Made by a program: the position numbers and the translations under genes | The notes under the pieces: model-generated | The model's input: the letters and a program-made list of their open reading frames with translations, nothing else | The model's database searches: none | What the model was told of the DNA's origin: nothing | Origin: Frankia nepalensis | GTDB taxonomy: Bacteria; Actinomycetota; Actinomycetes; Frankiales; Frankiaceae | Direction of reading: 5' to 3' | Length of the DNA: 54,225 nt | Assembly (NCBI RefSeq): GCF_016786325.1 | Contig: NZ_JADWYU010000197.1 | Span: 18,485-72,709 of the forward strand | Shown: positions 17,533 to 26,314 of the stretch, piece after piece | Layout: every line of letters starts with the position of its first letter | Numbering within the stretch: the stretch's first letter is position 1

Positions 17533-18789
17533 ATGACGGCCGAGTCCGGCGACCGAGCGAGCGCCGTCGCCGATGCCAGGCAGCCCGACGGCTCGTCGCC
17601 CCGGATCACGTCGCTGGCGTTCCTGACGCCGGGGAACTACCCGGACGACGACCCGTACTCGGGCCTGGAGGAGACGCTGAGCCTGTTCGAGCTGGGGGAG
17701 CGCCTCGGCTTCGACGGGGGCTGGATCCGCCAGCGTCACCTGGAGCACGGGGTCTCGTCGGCGGCGGTGTTCCTCGCCGCCGCGACCCAGCGCACCCGGC
17801 GGATCGAGCTTGGCACGGCCGTGATCCCGATCGGCTACGAAAGCCCCTTCCGGCTCGCCGAGGACCTGGCCACCGTCGACGTGCTGGCGCGCGGCCGGCT
17901 CCAGCCGGGCTTCAGCGCTGGCATGCCGCCGCACGCCGACCTGATGGGCGACCTCGTCTTCGACGGCGACTGGCGGTCGTACGACCTGTCCTACGGCCGG
18001 ATCGCCAGGCTGGTCGAGGTCCTGCGCGGCGGATATCTGGGCGACGAGGACACCCTCATCCACTCGCCCGGCAACGTCCAGCGCCCCCGTCAGCAGCCGC
18101 ACGCGCCGGGACTGGCCGACCGGGTCTGGTATGGCGGGGGCAGCCTGCGCTCGGTCCGCTGGGCCGCCGAGTCCGGGCTGAACCTGCTGACCGGCAACGT
18201 CATCAACGGCGAGGTCATCAACGGCGAGGTCGTCGACGGCGAGGGGTTGGACGGCGGGGGCTTGGACGGTGCCGGCACCGACGACTTCGTGACCGCCCAG
18301 CTGGCGGCCATCCGCGAGTACCGCCGGCTGCTCGCCCCCGGCCGGCCCGGCCGGATCGCGCTCGGCCGGGTCATCGTCCCGTTCGACGGCGCGGACCGGG
18401 CCACCCGGGATCGCTACCGCGCCTACGCCGCCAGCCGCTACGAGCGCACGCTCAAGGCACATGGCGAGCGGCGCATCCTGTTTGCCGTCGATCTCGTCGG
18501 CGACGCCGAACAGATCGTCGAACAGCTGCTTTCCGATGCCGCTGTCGCGGCCGTCAGCGAGCTACGCATCGAACTGCCCTACGAGTTCGACCGGGCTGAC
18601 TACGAGCAGATCCTGCGCGACGTCGCCACCCTGGTCGCCCCCGCGCTGGGCTGGCGCCCCGCGACGGACCGGGCCGAGCCGGGACCGGGCGCGCCCCCCG
18701 CGCCCGCGTCGTCTCCGTCGGCCACATCGTCTCCGTCGGGTACGTCGGCCACGTCGGCCGGATCGGGCGGAGCCCTGCGTCATGACTGA
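17533..18789 (+). CDS. Luciferase-like (LLM) flavin-dependent monooxygenase 1
   Basis: 418 residues from ATG 17533 with GGGAGGGAG immediately upstream. The bacterial-luciferase TIM barrel spans ~25-370, with GLEETLSLFELGERLGFDGG, ATQRTRRIELGTAVIPIGY and LATVDVLARGRLQPGF. These match the barrel strands that bind reduced FMN or F420. A three-copy 15-bp repeat inserts VINGEVINGEVVDGE near residue 225, and the last ~45 residues are a low-complexity Pro/Ser/Ala tail. Such enzymes oxidise sulfonates, sulfides, amines or long-chain substrates using reduced flavin from a separate reductase. The location after the importer suggests action on the imported compound; the substrate is unknown. Confidence 0.88.
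   Translation: MTAESGDRASAVADARQPDGSSPRITSLAFLTPGNYPDDDPYSGLEETLSLFELGERLGFDGGWIRQRHLEHGVSSAAVFLAAATQRTRRIELGTAVIPIGYESPFRLAEDLATVDVLARGRLQPGFSAGMPPHADLMGDLVFDGDWRSYDLSYGRIARLVEVLRGGYLGDEDTLIHSPGNVQRPRQQPHAPGLADRVWYGGGSLRSVRWAAESGLNLLTGNVINGEVINGEVVDGEGLDGGGLDGAGTDDFVTAQLAAIREYRRLLAPGRPGRIALGRVIVPFDGADRATRDRYRAYAASRYERTLKAHGERRILFAVDLVGDAEQIVEQLLSDAAVAAVSELRIELPYEFDRADYEQILRDVATLVAPALGWRPATDRAEPGPGAPPAPASSPSATSSPSGTSATSAGSGGALRHD
18199..18243 (+). repeat. In-frame 15-bp tandem repeat (3 copies)
   Basis: GTCATCAACGGCGAG at 18199 and 18214 and the variant GTCGTCGACGGCGAG at 18229, inside monooxygenase 1. Confidence 0.85.
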
Positions 18790-18912
18790 CGGCTCGGGCT
18801 CGCCACTGGCTGGCGTCGTCCGCGCCTGGCGAGGGCACCTCGTGGAACAAAATTCCGACTATGCCGGTCGTTAAATGAGAGAATTGTGGCCGCCCGAGAG
18901 GGGAACCCCGAG

Positions 18913-20298
18913 ATGAGCAAGCCGATCAAGCAGGTCCATCTGGCGGCCCACTTCCCCGGCGTGAACAACACGACCGTGTGGAGCGACCCGGCCGCGGGCA
19001 GCCACATCGAGTTCGCCTCGTTCCGTCATTTCGCGCAGACGGCCGAGCGCGGCAAGTTCGACTTCTTCTTCCTGGCCGAGGGGCTGCGGCTACGCGAGCA
19101 GAACGGGCTGATGTACGACCTGGACGTCGTCGGTCGGCCGGACACGTTCACCGTGCTCGCGGCGCTCGCCGCCGTCACCGACCACATCGGCCTGACCGGC
19201 ACGATCAACTCCACCTTCAACGAGCCCTACGAGGTCGCCCGCCAGTTCGCCAGCCTCGACCACCTCTCCGGCGGCCGGACGGCGTGGAACGTCGTCACCT
19301 CGTGGGACGCGTTCACCGGCGAGAACTTCCGCCGCGGCGGCTACCTGCCGCAGGAGGAGCGCTACGCGCGGGCGAAGGCGTTCCTCGCCGCCGCCCTGGT
19401 GCTCTTCGACTCCTGGACGGGCGACGAGATCGTCGCCGACCAGGAGAGCGGGCAGTTCCTGCGCCGTCCCTTGCCGGGTGCGTTCGAGCACCGCGACGCG
19501 TACTTCGACATCAGCGGCCACTTCAACGTGCCGCGCGGCCCGCAGGGACGCCCGGTCATCTTCCAGGCTGGTGACTCGGACGAAGGCCGTGAGTTCGCGG
19601 CATCGAGCGCTGACGCCATCTTCACCGGCCATTCCACCCTCGAAGCCGGGCAGGCGTTCTACACGGATGTGAAGGGACGGCTCGCGCGCTACGGCCGGGC
19701 GCGTGAGTCGCTGCTGGTACTACCGGCGGCGACCTTCGTGCTTGGCGACACCGATGCCGAGGCGGCCGAGCTGGCCCACGAGGTCCGGCTGGCGCAGGTC
19801 AGCGGCCAGACGGCCATCAGGTTCCTCGAGCAGCTGTGGAACCGCGACCTGTCCGACCACGACCCCGACGGCCCGTTGCCCGCGGTCGACCCGGTGGTCG
19901 GCGAGAACACCATCGCGCGCGGCCGGGCCAGCGTGCGGATGTTCCGCGACCCGGTCGCCGTCGCCCGTCAGTGGCGGGCGCTCGCGGAGGCGAAGAACCT
20001 CACCAGCCGAGAGCTGATCATCGAGGTCACCGGCCGGCAGACCTTCGTCGGCTCCGCGGCGACCGTGGCCGGGGCGATCAACGACCTGGTCCAGGCGGAC
20101 GCGTCCGACGGCTTCATCCTCGTCCCGCACGTCACCCCGGGTGGGCTGGATTCCTTCGTGGACACCGTCGTGCCGCTGCTGCAGGAGCGCGGCGTCTACC
20201 GGACCGAGTACGAGGGCACGACCCTTCGCGACCATCTCGGCCTCCCGCCGCTCGGCGCGCCCACGCAGGCGGGTGAACGGGGCCAGGCCGCGGGATAG
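18913..20298 (+). CDS. LLM monooxygenase 2, NtaA/SnaA/DszA family
   Basis: 461 residues from ATG 18913 with GAGAGGGGA about 9 nt upstream; GTG 18886 would add nine residues. It shows the NtaA/SnaA/DszA/DmoA subfamily pattern: a start with H-L-A-A-H near the first strand, RGKFDFFFLAEGLRLRE, SFNEPYEVARQF-like text (here STFNEPYEVARQFASLDHLS), and GGRTAWNVVTSW. GRPVIFQAGDSDEGREFA and the C-terminal ERGVYRTEYEGTTLRDHLGL follow. Characterised members open EDTA/NTA, desulfurise dibenzothiophene sulfone or dimethyl sulfide, or split S-(2-succino)cysteine derivatives. All use FMNH2 and O2. This favours C-S or C-N bond cleavage of the imported substrate. Confidence 0.9.
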   Translation: MSKPIKQVHLAAHFPGVNNTTVWSDPAAGSHIEFASFRHFAQTAERGKFDFFFLAEGLRLREQNGLMYDLDVVGRPDTFTVLAALAAVTDHIGLTGTINSTFNEPYEVARQFASLDHLSGGRTAWNVVTSWDAFTGENFRRGGYLPQEERYARAKAFLAAALVLFDSWTGDEIVADQESGQFLRRPLPGAFEHRDAYFDISGHFNVPRGPQGRPVIFQAGDSDEGREFAASSADAIFTGHSTLEAGQAFYTDVKGRLARYGRARESLLVLPAATFVLGDTDAEAAELAHEVRLAQVSGQTAIRFLEQLWNRDLSDHDPDGPLPAVDPVVGENTIARGRASVRMFRDPVAVARQWRALAEAKNLTSRELIIEVTGRQTFVGSAATVAGAINDLVQADASDGFILVPHVTPGGLDSFVDTVVPLLQERGVYRTEYEGTTLRDHLGLPPLGAPTQAGERGQAAG

Positions 20299-20382
20299 GC
20301 GAGGCAGGCCGAGGTGACGAGCCGACGGCGTCGGGCGGATGACCACACCCGGCCGGTAGCCGCGCGGGCCGGTCCGCTCCGC

Positions 20383-20418
20383 GTGGCCGTGGCCATGGCC
20401 GTGGCCGTGGTCATGGCC
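20383..20418. repeat. Hexanucleotide repeat (GTGGCC/ATGGCC)6
   Basis: Six consecutive hexamers of the form (G/A)TGG(C/T)C lie in the 242-bp gap between monooxygenases 2 and 3. It is non-coding. Confidence 0.75.
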
Positions 20419-20540
20419 GGGCCGACGGCGCGAGCGCGTGTCCGCGCCCTCGCGCGCGCCCGGGTCCCACGCCTCCTCTCCCGCGCCTCGTCCCCGCGCG
20501 GTACCGCCGTCGGAACGATCTTCGGAAGGGCGCCCATCAC

Positions 20541-21677
20541 ATGGCCACCACCCCACTTGCCGTACTGGACCTGATCCCGATTCCGGCTGGCTCGACCGCC
20601 GCGCGGGCGCTGCGCAACACCATCGACCTGACCCAGCAGGCGGAGCGCCTCGGCTACACCCGCTACTGGTTCGCCGAGCACCATCTCAACCCGGGGGTCG
20701 CCGGCACCTCACCCGCGGTCGTCCTGGCCCTGACGGCGGCGGCGACCTCGACCATCCGCATCGGTTCCGGTGGTGTCCAGCTCGGGCACCGCACGGCGCT
20801 GTCGACCGTCGAGGAGTTCGGGCTGATCGATGCCCTGCACCCCGGGCGCCTCGACCTGGGCCTCGGCCGTTCAGGCGGTCCGAGCGTGACCAAGGTGCCC
20901 GTCCTGGCGGGCTCCGGCGGCGCCGGCGCCGACGTCGTCGACGGGCGGGCGCCCAACGGCCTGCGCATCCCGCCGAAGTTCTCCTTCGAGCACCTGCTGG
21001 GCTTGCCGCGGTTCGCGTTGCAGCGCGGCCTGCTCGCCCTTCCCGGCGCCACATCCCAGGACTTCGGCGAGCAGATCGACGACATCCTCGCTCTGCTCGC
21101 CGGCACCTACCGCTCGGCCGACGGCGAGGAGGCCCACGTCGTGCCCGGCGAAGGCGCCCAGGCCCAGGTCTGGATCCTCGGCAGCAGCGCCGGCGAGAGC
21201 GCGGCCGTGGCCGGCGAGCGCGGCCTGCGGTTCGCGGCGAACTACCACGTCAGCCCGGCCACCGTGCTGGAGGCGACCGCGGCCTACCGCGCGGCGTTCC
21301 GCCCGTCGCTCGAGCTCGCCGAGCCCTACGTCGCCGTGTCCGCGGACGTCGTCGTCGCCGAGGACGACGTCACGGCGCGCGAGCTCGCCACCGGCTATGG
21401 GCTGTGGGTGCGCAGCATCCGCACCGCCGAGGGCGCCATCCCGTTCCCGACGCCCGACCAGGCGCGCCGGCACGAGTGGACCGACGCCGACCGCGCGCTC
21501 GTCGCCGACCGGGTCGACACCCAGTTCGTCGGCTCCCCGGCCCGGGTCGCCGACCAGCTCGAGCAACTGCGCGACGCCACCGGCGCCGACGAACTCGTCA
21601 TCACGACCATCACCCACGACCACGCCGACCGCGTGCGTTCCTACCAGCTGCTCGCCGACGAGTGGCTGAGCCGGTGA
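20541..21677 (+). CDS. LLM monooxygenase 3, MsnO8-like
   Basis: 378 residues from ATG 20541 with GGAAGGG upstream. It begins PLAVLDLIPIPAGSTAARAL, close to the start of the MsnO8 subgroup, then has YTRYWFAEHHLNPGVAGTSP, STIRIGSGGVQLGHRTALS and LHPGRLDLGLGRSGG, the usual LLM barrel strands. The C-terminus VGSPARVADQLEQLRDATGADELVITTITHD is the flavin-domain terminus of this family. Members are single-component users of FMNH2 or F420H2. It lies in the same-strand run of monooxygenases with a 242-bp gap before it and a short gap after it. The substrate is not deducible. Confidence 0.88.
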   Translation: MATTPLAVLDLIPIPAGSTAARALRNTIDLTQQAERLGYTRYWFAEHHLNPGVAGTSPAVVLALTAAATSTIRIGSGGVQLGHRTALSTVEEFGLIDALHPGRLDLGLGRSGGPSVTKVPVLAGSGGAGADVVDGRAPNGLRIPPKFSFEHLLGLPRFALQRGLLALPGATSQDFGEQIDDILALLAGTYRSADGEEAHVVPGEGAQAQVWILGSSAGESAAVAGERGLRFAANYHVSPATVLEATAAYRAAFRPSLELAEPYVAVSADVVVAEDDVTARELATGYGLWVRSIRTAEGAIPFPTPDQARRHEWTDADRALVADRVDTQFVGSPARVADQLEQLRDATGADELVITTITHDHADRVRSYQLLADEWLSR

Positions 21678-21795
21678 GCAGACCCGCTCCCGCCTGGGCG
21701 CGGGGACCGGTCCCGCCTCCCGGGCCACCGCGGCCGGGCCCGGACCAGACATCGGCGCCGCCCGCGCGCGACGCCGCGCAGAAGGGACGACTTCC

Positions 21796-22998
21796 ATGAC
21801 CGACGGCCCGACGATCCATCTCGCCGTCGCGCTGGACGGCGCGGGCTGGCACCCGGCCGCGTGGCGCGAGCACGACGCCCACCCCACCGAGCTGCTCACC
21901 GCGAGCTACTGGCGTGACCTGGTCCTGGAGGCCGAGCGCGGCCTGCTCGACTTCGTCACCATCGAGGACTCCCTGGGCCTGCAGTCCACCCGCTTCGACG
22001 GTCCGGACGAGCGCGTCGACCAGGTGCGCGGCCGCCTCGACGCCGTCCTGATCGCGGCGCGGGTCGCCCCGCTGACCAGCCACATCGGGCTGGTGCCGAC
22101 GGCGACCCTCACGCACACCGAGCCGTTCCACATCTCCAAGTCGATCGCCACCCTCGACTACGCCAGCGAGGGCCGGGCCGGTTGGCGGGCCCAGGTGTCG
22201 CGGCCGGCCGAGAACAGCCACTTCGGCCGGCGCGCGTCCCGGCCGTTCACGCTGGCGGACTACGAAACCCCCGAAGCCCAGGCCGTCATCGCGGAGAGCT
22301 TCGACGAGGCGGCCGACTACGTCGAGGTGGTCCGCCGGCTGTGGGACAGCTGGGAGGACGACGCGGAGATCCGCGACGTCGCGACCGGCCGGTTCGTCGA
22401 CCGGGAGAAGCTGCACTACATCGACTTCGAGGGCCGCTGGTTCAGCGTCCGCGGCCCGTCGATCGTGCCCCGCCCGCCGCAGGGGCAGCCGCTGGTCACC
22501 GTGCTGGCGCACGCGACCGTGCCCTACCGGCTCGGCGCCCGCGCCGCCGACGTCGTGTACGTGACCCCGCGCGACGAGACCGACGCGGCCGCCATCGTCG
22601 CCGAGGTACGCCGCGAGCAGGAGGCGGCCGGCCGCGCGGCCGAGACCGTCCACGTCTTCGGCGACCTCGTCGTCTTCCTCGACGAGTCCGCCGCGGCGGC
22701 GCGCGACCGCAAGGCCCGCCTCGACGACGCCGCCGGCGAGGAGCTCCGCGGCGACGCCGTGGTGTTCACCGGCACGCCGGTCGAGCTCGCCGACCTGCTG
22801 CTGGCCTGGCGGCGCGCCGGCCTGTCCGGGTTCCGGCTGCGCCCGGGCGTGGCTCCGCGTGACCTGACGGCGATCAGCCGTGGCCTGGCGCCGGAGCTCG
22901 CGGCTCGTGGCGCCTTCCGCCGTGGCTACGAGGCGGACACCCTGCGCGGTCTGCTGGGGCTGCCGCGCCCCGCGAACCGCTACGCCGCCAGGGCCTGA
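21796..22998 (+). CDS. LLM monooxygenase 4, NtaA-like
   Basis: 400 residues from ATG 21796 with GAAGGGA upstream. Features of the NtaA/SfnG-like group include WHPAAWREHDAHPTELL, LDFVTIEDSLGLQS, SHIGLVPTATLTHTEPFHIS, YASEGRAGWRAQVSRPAENS and HYIDFEGRWFSVRGPSIVP. The C-terminal LAPELAARGAFRRGYEADTLRGLLGLPRPANRYA is the subgroup ending. It is the fourth LLM enzyme in a row and the second of the NtaA type, so the cluster may handle several related compounds or successive oxidations. The gene is convergent with the fusion oxidoreductase. Confidence 0.88.
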   Translation: MTDGPTIHLAVALDGAGWHPAAWREHDAHPTELLTASYWRDLVLEAERGLLDFVTIEDSLGLQSTRFDGPDERVDQVRGRLDAVLIAARVAPLTSHIGLVPTATLTHTEPFHISKSIATLDYASEGRAGWRAQVSRPAENSHFGRRASRPFTLADYETPEAQAVIAESFDEAADYVEVVRRLWDSWEDDAEIRDVATGRFVDREKLHYIDFEGRWFSVRGPSIVPRPPQGQPLVTVLAHATVPYRLGARAADVVYVTPRDETDAAAIVAEVRREQEAAGRAAETVHVFGDLVVFLDESAAAARDRKARLDDAAGEELRGDAVVFTGTPVELADLLLAWRRAGLSGFRLRPGVAPRDLTAISRGLAPELAARGAFRRGYEADTLRGLLGLPRPANRYAARA

Positions 22999-23091
22999 CA
23001 GCCGGCGCGCCCGCGCGGGCGGGATCCCGCGGGCGCCCGGCCGTCGGTCGCCGGGAACAGGTGAGGAAGGCGGGGCAGGTCTGGTGATCGG

Positions 23092-25680
23092 TCAGACAGG
23101 GATCGGCGGGGCTGCCGTGGCGTCGCGCCCGTCGGCTGTGACGTTGAAGTTGTCGCGGAAGACGTTGTCGGGGTCGTAGCGGCGCTTGAGGGCGCGCAGC
23201 CGGCGCAGGGTGGCGGGTGGGAAGGCGTCGGCGACGCGCTCGGGGCGCTGGTCGGTCTCGAAGTTGAGGTAGAGCCCGGAGAAGTGCGGCCGCATCGCGT
23301 CCCAGGCGCGGTCCAGGCCGGCGCGGCTCGCGCCGAAGGCGACCAGGGAGAAGTTCGCCGACCGGCCGGCGTAGGCCGTCGCGTCGGCCGGGACGTCCGC
23401 GACCGCCCCACCGACCGAGCGGACCTGGAAGAAGTACGCCTGCCCGTTCTCGAGCAGCCGGGCCGCGGCGTCGGCCAGCTCGGGGGTGAGGTGGTCGGCC
23501 AGCGCGGAGCGGCTCACCGGCTCGCCGACGCCGCCGTGCTCGGCGCGCGGGGCTTCCATGATCGCCGAGTACGGCACGATCTGGATGGCGTGGTCCAGCA
23601 GCGGGCCGGCGTCGGCCAGCGGCTGGAGCCGGCTGACGACCGTCTGCGGGTCGGCGCTGTCGACGACGGCCATCACCCGCGCGAGCGCGGGCAGCCCGCG
23701 CCGCGGTGGGCTGAGGATGACGAAGCTGGTCAGGTCCCGCGGCGCCGCCTCGAGCGCCGCGCCCCAGCGGCGCAGGAACCCGGCGGTGTCGCTGGCGTCG
23801 AGCACCAGCTGGGCGAACCCGACGTCACCCACCTCGTCGGCCTCGAACTCGAACGACGTCACGATGCCGAAGTTCGCGCCCGCGCCGCGCACCGCCCAGA
23901 ACAGGTCGGGGTTCTCGGTGTCGCTGGCGCGCACCCGCGTCCCGTCGGCGAGGACGAGATCGGCGGCGCGCAGGTGGTCGATGGTCAGGCCGTGCTCGCG
24001 GGCCAGCCAGCCGACGCCGCCGGCGGTCGCGAGCCCGCCGACGCCGACGCCCCCGTAGTCCCCGGAGCTCAGCGCCCAGCCGTACGGCGCGAGCGCGGCG
24101 GCGACGTCGGCCCAGCGCGCCCCCGGGCCGACGCGCACCCGGCGGGTCGCCTCGTCGAGGACCTCGATCGCGTCCAGCCGGCCGAGGTCGAGGACGATGC
24201 CGCCGTCGTTGGTCGAGCGGCCGCTGACGCCGTGCCCGCCGCTGCGGATCGACAGCGGCACCCGGCGGGTCACCGGCTGCGCGCGGGCGAACGCCAGCGC
24301 GTCGGCGACCTCGTCGACCGTGCCCGGCCGCAGGACCAGGCCGGGCGACCCGCCGCGCAGATACGTGGACCGCACGGCCGCGTACCCGGGGTCACCCGGC
24401 TCGATCACGGCGACGTCGCTGCCGGCGACGTCGCTGCCGGCGACGCCTGTGCCGGCGACGCCTTTTCCGGTGGTGTCGCTGTTGGCGCCGCCCGCGCTGC
24501 CGGTGGCGCCCACGCTGGCGGGGCCGGTCAACGAGGCCGGGACGGCGTCGTAGTCGATGCCGGGGCGGCGGCGGGAGCGGACGGCGCCGCCGCGCACGTC
24601 ATTCATCTGGGTGCCAGGGGCGGCGCGCCGCGCGCCGGCCGCCTCGCGCGGGGCGGGCACGACGTCCCCGGCCACGGGCAGGACATCCTCGGCCACAGGC
24701 ACGACGTCCTCGGCTAACCGGGGCGGCGCGTCCCGCTCGTCCTCGAAACCGGTCGCCGAGGAGCTGGAGGGCGTCGCGGGGGCTCGTTCCTTCGCGACGA
24801 GTGCGCGCAGGGCCGGGGCGACCTCCTGGCCGAAGATCTGTACCGTGGCCGGGTCGTCGGCCATGAGGATGAACGCGCTGAACCCGAGTTCCAGCGTGAG
24901 TGGCGCCAGTTGCTCGACCCACGCGGCGGGCGGGCCGGTGAGGAACCCCTCGCCCGTGCCGGCGCGGCCGAACCGGCCGCCGATGTTGAGCAGCCGGCGG
25001 ATCGCCGCCGGCGACCGGCCGGCCGTCGCCGCGGCCTCGTCGATGATCTCGTTGCTGTCCCGGGCCTCGGCGAGCCCACCCTGGAAGTAGGGGAGGGACG
25101 GCAGCCAGCCATCGGCCTTCGCGCCGGTCAGTCGCAGCATCTTCGGCTTGTAGGCGCCGAGCCAGATGCCGATGTCGTGCGCCGGCGCCGGGCCACGCTT
25201 GGCGCCGTGCACCTGGTAGTAGGCACCGTCGACGCGGAACAGCGCCGGATTGTCCGCGTCCCAGGTGCCCCGCAGGATGTCGATCGCCTCGCCGAGCGCC
25301 TCGGCGGCCTGCCCGGCGGTCAGCCGCCGGCCGCCCATCGCCTCGATCGCGTCCCAGAATGCGCCGGCGCCGAGCCCCAGCTCGAGGCGCCCGCCGGAGA
25401 GCAGGTCGAGGCTCGCCGCGGCGCGGGCCAGCACGGCGGGCGGGCGCAGCGGCAGGTTGAGGACGTTCGGGGCGACGCGCACGCGTTCGGTGCTGGCCGC
25501 GACGGCGGACAGCAGGGTCCACGTGTCGAGGAACCGTGCCTGGTAGGGATGGTCCTGGAAGGTCACCAGGTCCAGGCCGGCCGCCTCGGACGCCTGGGCC
25601 AGCTCGACCGCGTGGCGCGGCGGCGCGCTGGTGGGCGTGACGAACGAACCGAAGATCAGGTCGTGGCCGTAGTCGGGCAT
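23092..25680 (-). CDS. Fusion of LLM domain and covalent-FAD (PCMH/BBE) oxidoreductase
   Basis: 862 residues from ATG 25680 with AGAGGTGG upstream. The N-terminal ~310 residues are an F420/FMN-type LLM barrel (VTFQDHPYQARFLDTW, RLELGLGAGAFWDAIEAMGG, GIWLGAYKPKMLRLTGAKAD). A ~110-residue Ala/Val/Asp-rich linker carries short tandem repeats. Residues ~440-850 are an FAD-binding PCMH plus BBE oxidase: LSIRSGGHGVSGRS supplies the His expected to carry 8-alpha-histidyl FAD, followed by GDYGGVGVGGLATAGGVGWL and the C-terminal RRYDPDNVFRDNFNV. The Cys used for a second flavin bond in bicovalent BBE enzymes is not seen. One continuous frame argues against an annotation artefact. It likely couples two flavin oxidations on one substrate. 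Confidence 0.87.
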   Translation of the reverse strand: MPDYGHDLIFGSFVTPTSAPPRHAVELAQASEAAGLDLVTFQDHPYQARFLDTWTLLSAVAASTERVRVAPNVLNLPLRPPAVLARAAASLDLLSGGRLELGLGAGAFWDAIEAMGGRRLTAGQAAEALGEAIDILRGTWDADNPALFRVDGAYYQVHGAKRGPAPAHDIGIWLGAYKPKMLRLTGAKADGWLPSLPYFQGGLAEARDSNEIIDEAAATAGRSPAAIRRLLNIGGRFGRAGTGEGFLTGPPAAWVEQLAPLTLELGFSAFILMADDPATVQIFGQEVAPALRALVAKERAPATPSSSSATGFEDERDAPPRLAEDVVPVAEDVLPVAGDVVPAPREAAGARRAAPGTQMNDVRGGAVRSRRRPGIDYDAVPASLTGPASVGATGSAGGANSDTTGKGVAGTGVAGSDVAGSDVAVIEPGDPGYAAVRSTYLRGGSPGLVLRPGTVDEVADALAFARAQPVTRRVPLSIRSGGHGVSGRSTNDGGIVLDLGRLDAIEVLDEATRRVRVGPGARWADVAAALAPYGWALSSGDYGGVGVGGLATAGGVGWLAREHGLTIDHLRAADLVLADGTRVRASDTENPDLFWAVRGAGANFGIVTSFEFEADEVGDVGFAQLVLDASDTAGFLRRWGAALEAAPRDLTSFVILSPPRRGLPALARVMAVVDSADPQTVVSRLQPLADAGPLLDHAIQIVPYSAIMEAPRAEHGGVGEPVSRSALADHLTPELADAAARLLENGQAYFFQVRSVGGAVADVPADATAYAGRSANFSLVAFGASRAGLDRAWDAMRPHFSGLYLNFETDQRPERVADAFPPATLRRLRALKRRYDPDNVFRDNFNVTADGRDATAAPPIPV

Positions 25681-25769
25681 CCCGTCCACCTCTTCACCGG
25701 GTCCACCCGCCGTCGTCGCCGGGCGGACCGCGTCCTGTCGGCCGATCGTGGGCATCGCCGGCCGCATGG

Positions 25770-25798
25770 TCTGTCGAACAGACTATCTGTTCAGCAGA
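25770..25798. promoter_or_regulatory. 29-bp palindromic operator upstream of the fusion oxidoreductase
   Basis: The site reads TCTG-tc-GAACAGA-cta-TCTGTTC-ag-CAGA, with perfect inner arms of 7 bp and outer arms of 4 bp around a centre at 25784. It is about 90 bp upstream of the ATG at 25680. Size and symmetry resemble a TetR-family operator; no TetR gene is nearby. Confidence 0.65.
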
Positions 25799-26078
25799 TT
25801 TCCTGCCCATCGGTGGTGATCGTCACAGGCAGGGCGCCGCCACTGGAAGGTGGGCTCGCGCACGGGATCGCGGCGTGCCATGCCGTGCCAGCTCGGTCGG
25901 CGCGAGGGCGAGAACAGGGACGATGCGGCGGCCTCAGGGTGCGACGGCCTCGGGGTGGGACGACGTTGGCGCGGGACCGAATAGCTGAGGCCGGAAAGGC
26001 GGCCGGGATCCTCGTGCCGTACCGAGCGACGCTCGCCCGGCCGCTGGCCACCCGGTCCCGTGGGTGGCGGCCCCGAAG

Positions 26079-26120
26079 TGTCCGCCAGAACGCGAGCCAG
26101 GGACCGCATTCTGACGGACA
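26079..26120. repeat. 42-bp hairpin repeat, copy 1
   Basis: Arms TGTCCGCCAGAA (26079-26090) and TTCTGACGGACA (26109-26120) pair with one mismatch around the 17-nt loop segment CGCGAGCCAGGGACCGC (26091-26107). It lies in a non-coding stretch (25799-26314) that shows nothing else. Confidence 0.75.
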
Positions 26121-26189
26121 AGTCCAGGGACACGACACAAACGACCAAAGCAACCGGCCGCCCGACCCTGGCGGGCCGGTCTCCGGACC

Positions 26190-26231
26190 TGTCCGCTGTC
26201 ACGCGAGCCAGGGACCGCGCTACCGCGGACA
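26190..26231. repeat. 42-bp hairpin repeat, copy 2
   Basis: Arms TGTCCGC (26190-26196) and GCGGACA (26225-26231) enclose the same 17-nt segment CGCGAGCCAGGGACCGC (26202-26218). Length is the same as copy 1, but the inner arm sequence differs. The start is offset 111 bp from copy 1. Confidence 0.75.
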
Positions 26232-26314
26232 CTTCACCGGCACCGGCCCACGGCGCGGGCAAACCTTCGCTGATGCGGCACCAGCTCGGCGAGACGGGCG
26301 CGCTGGGTCGCTGG

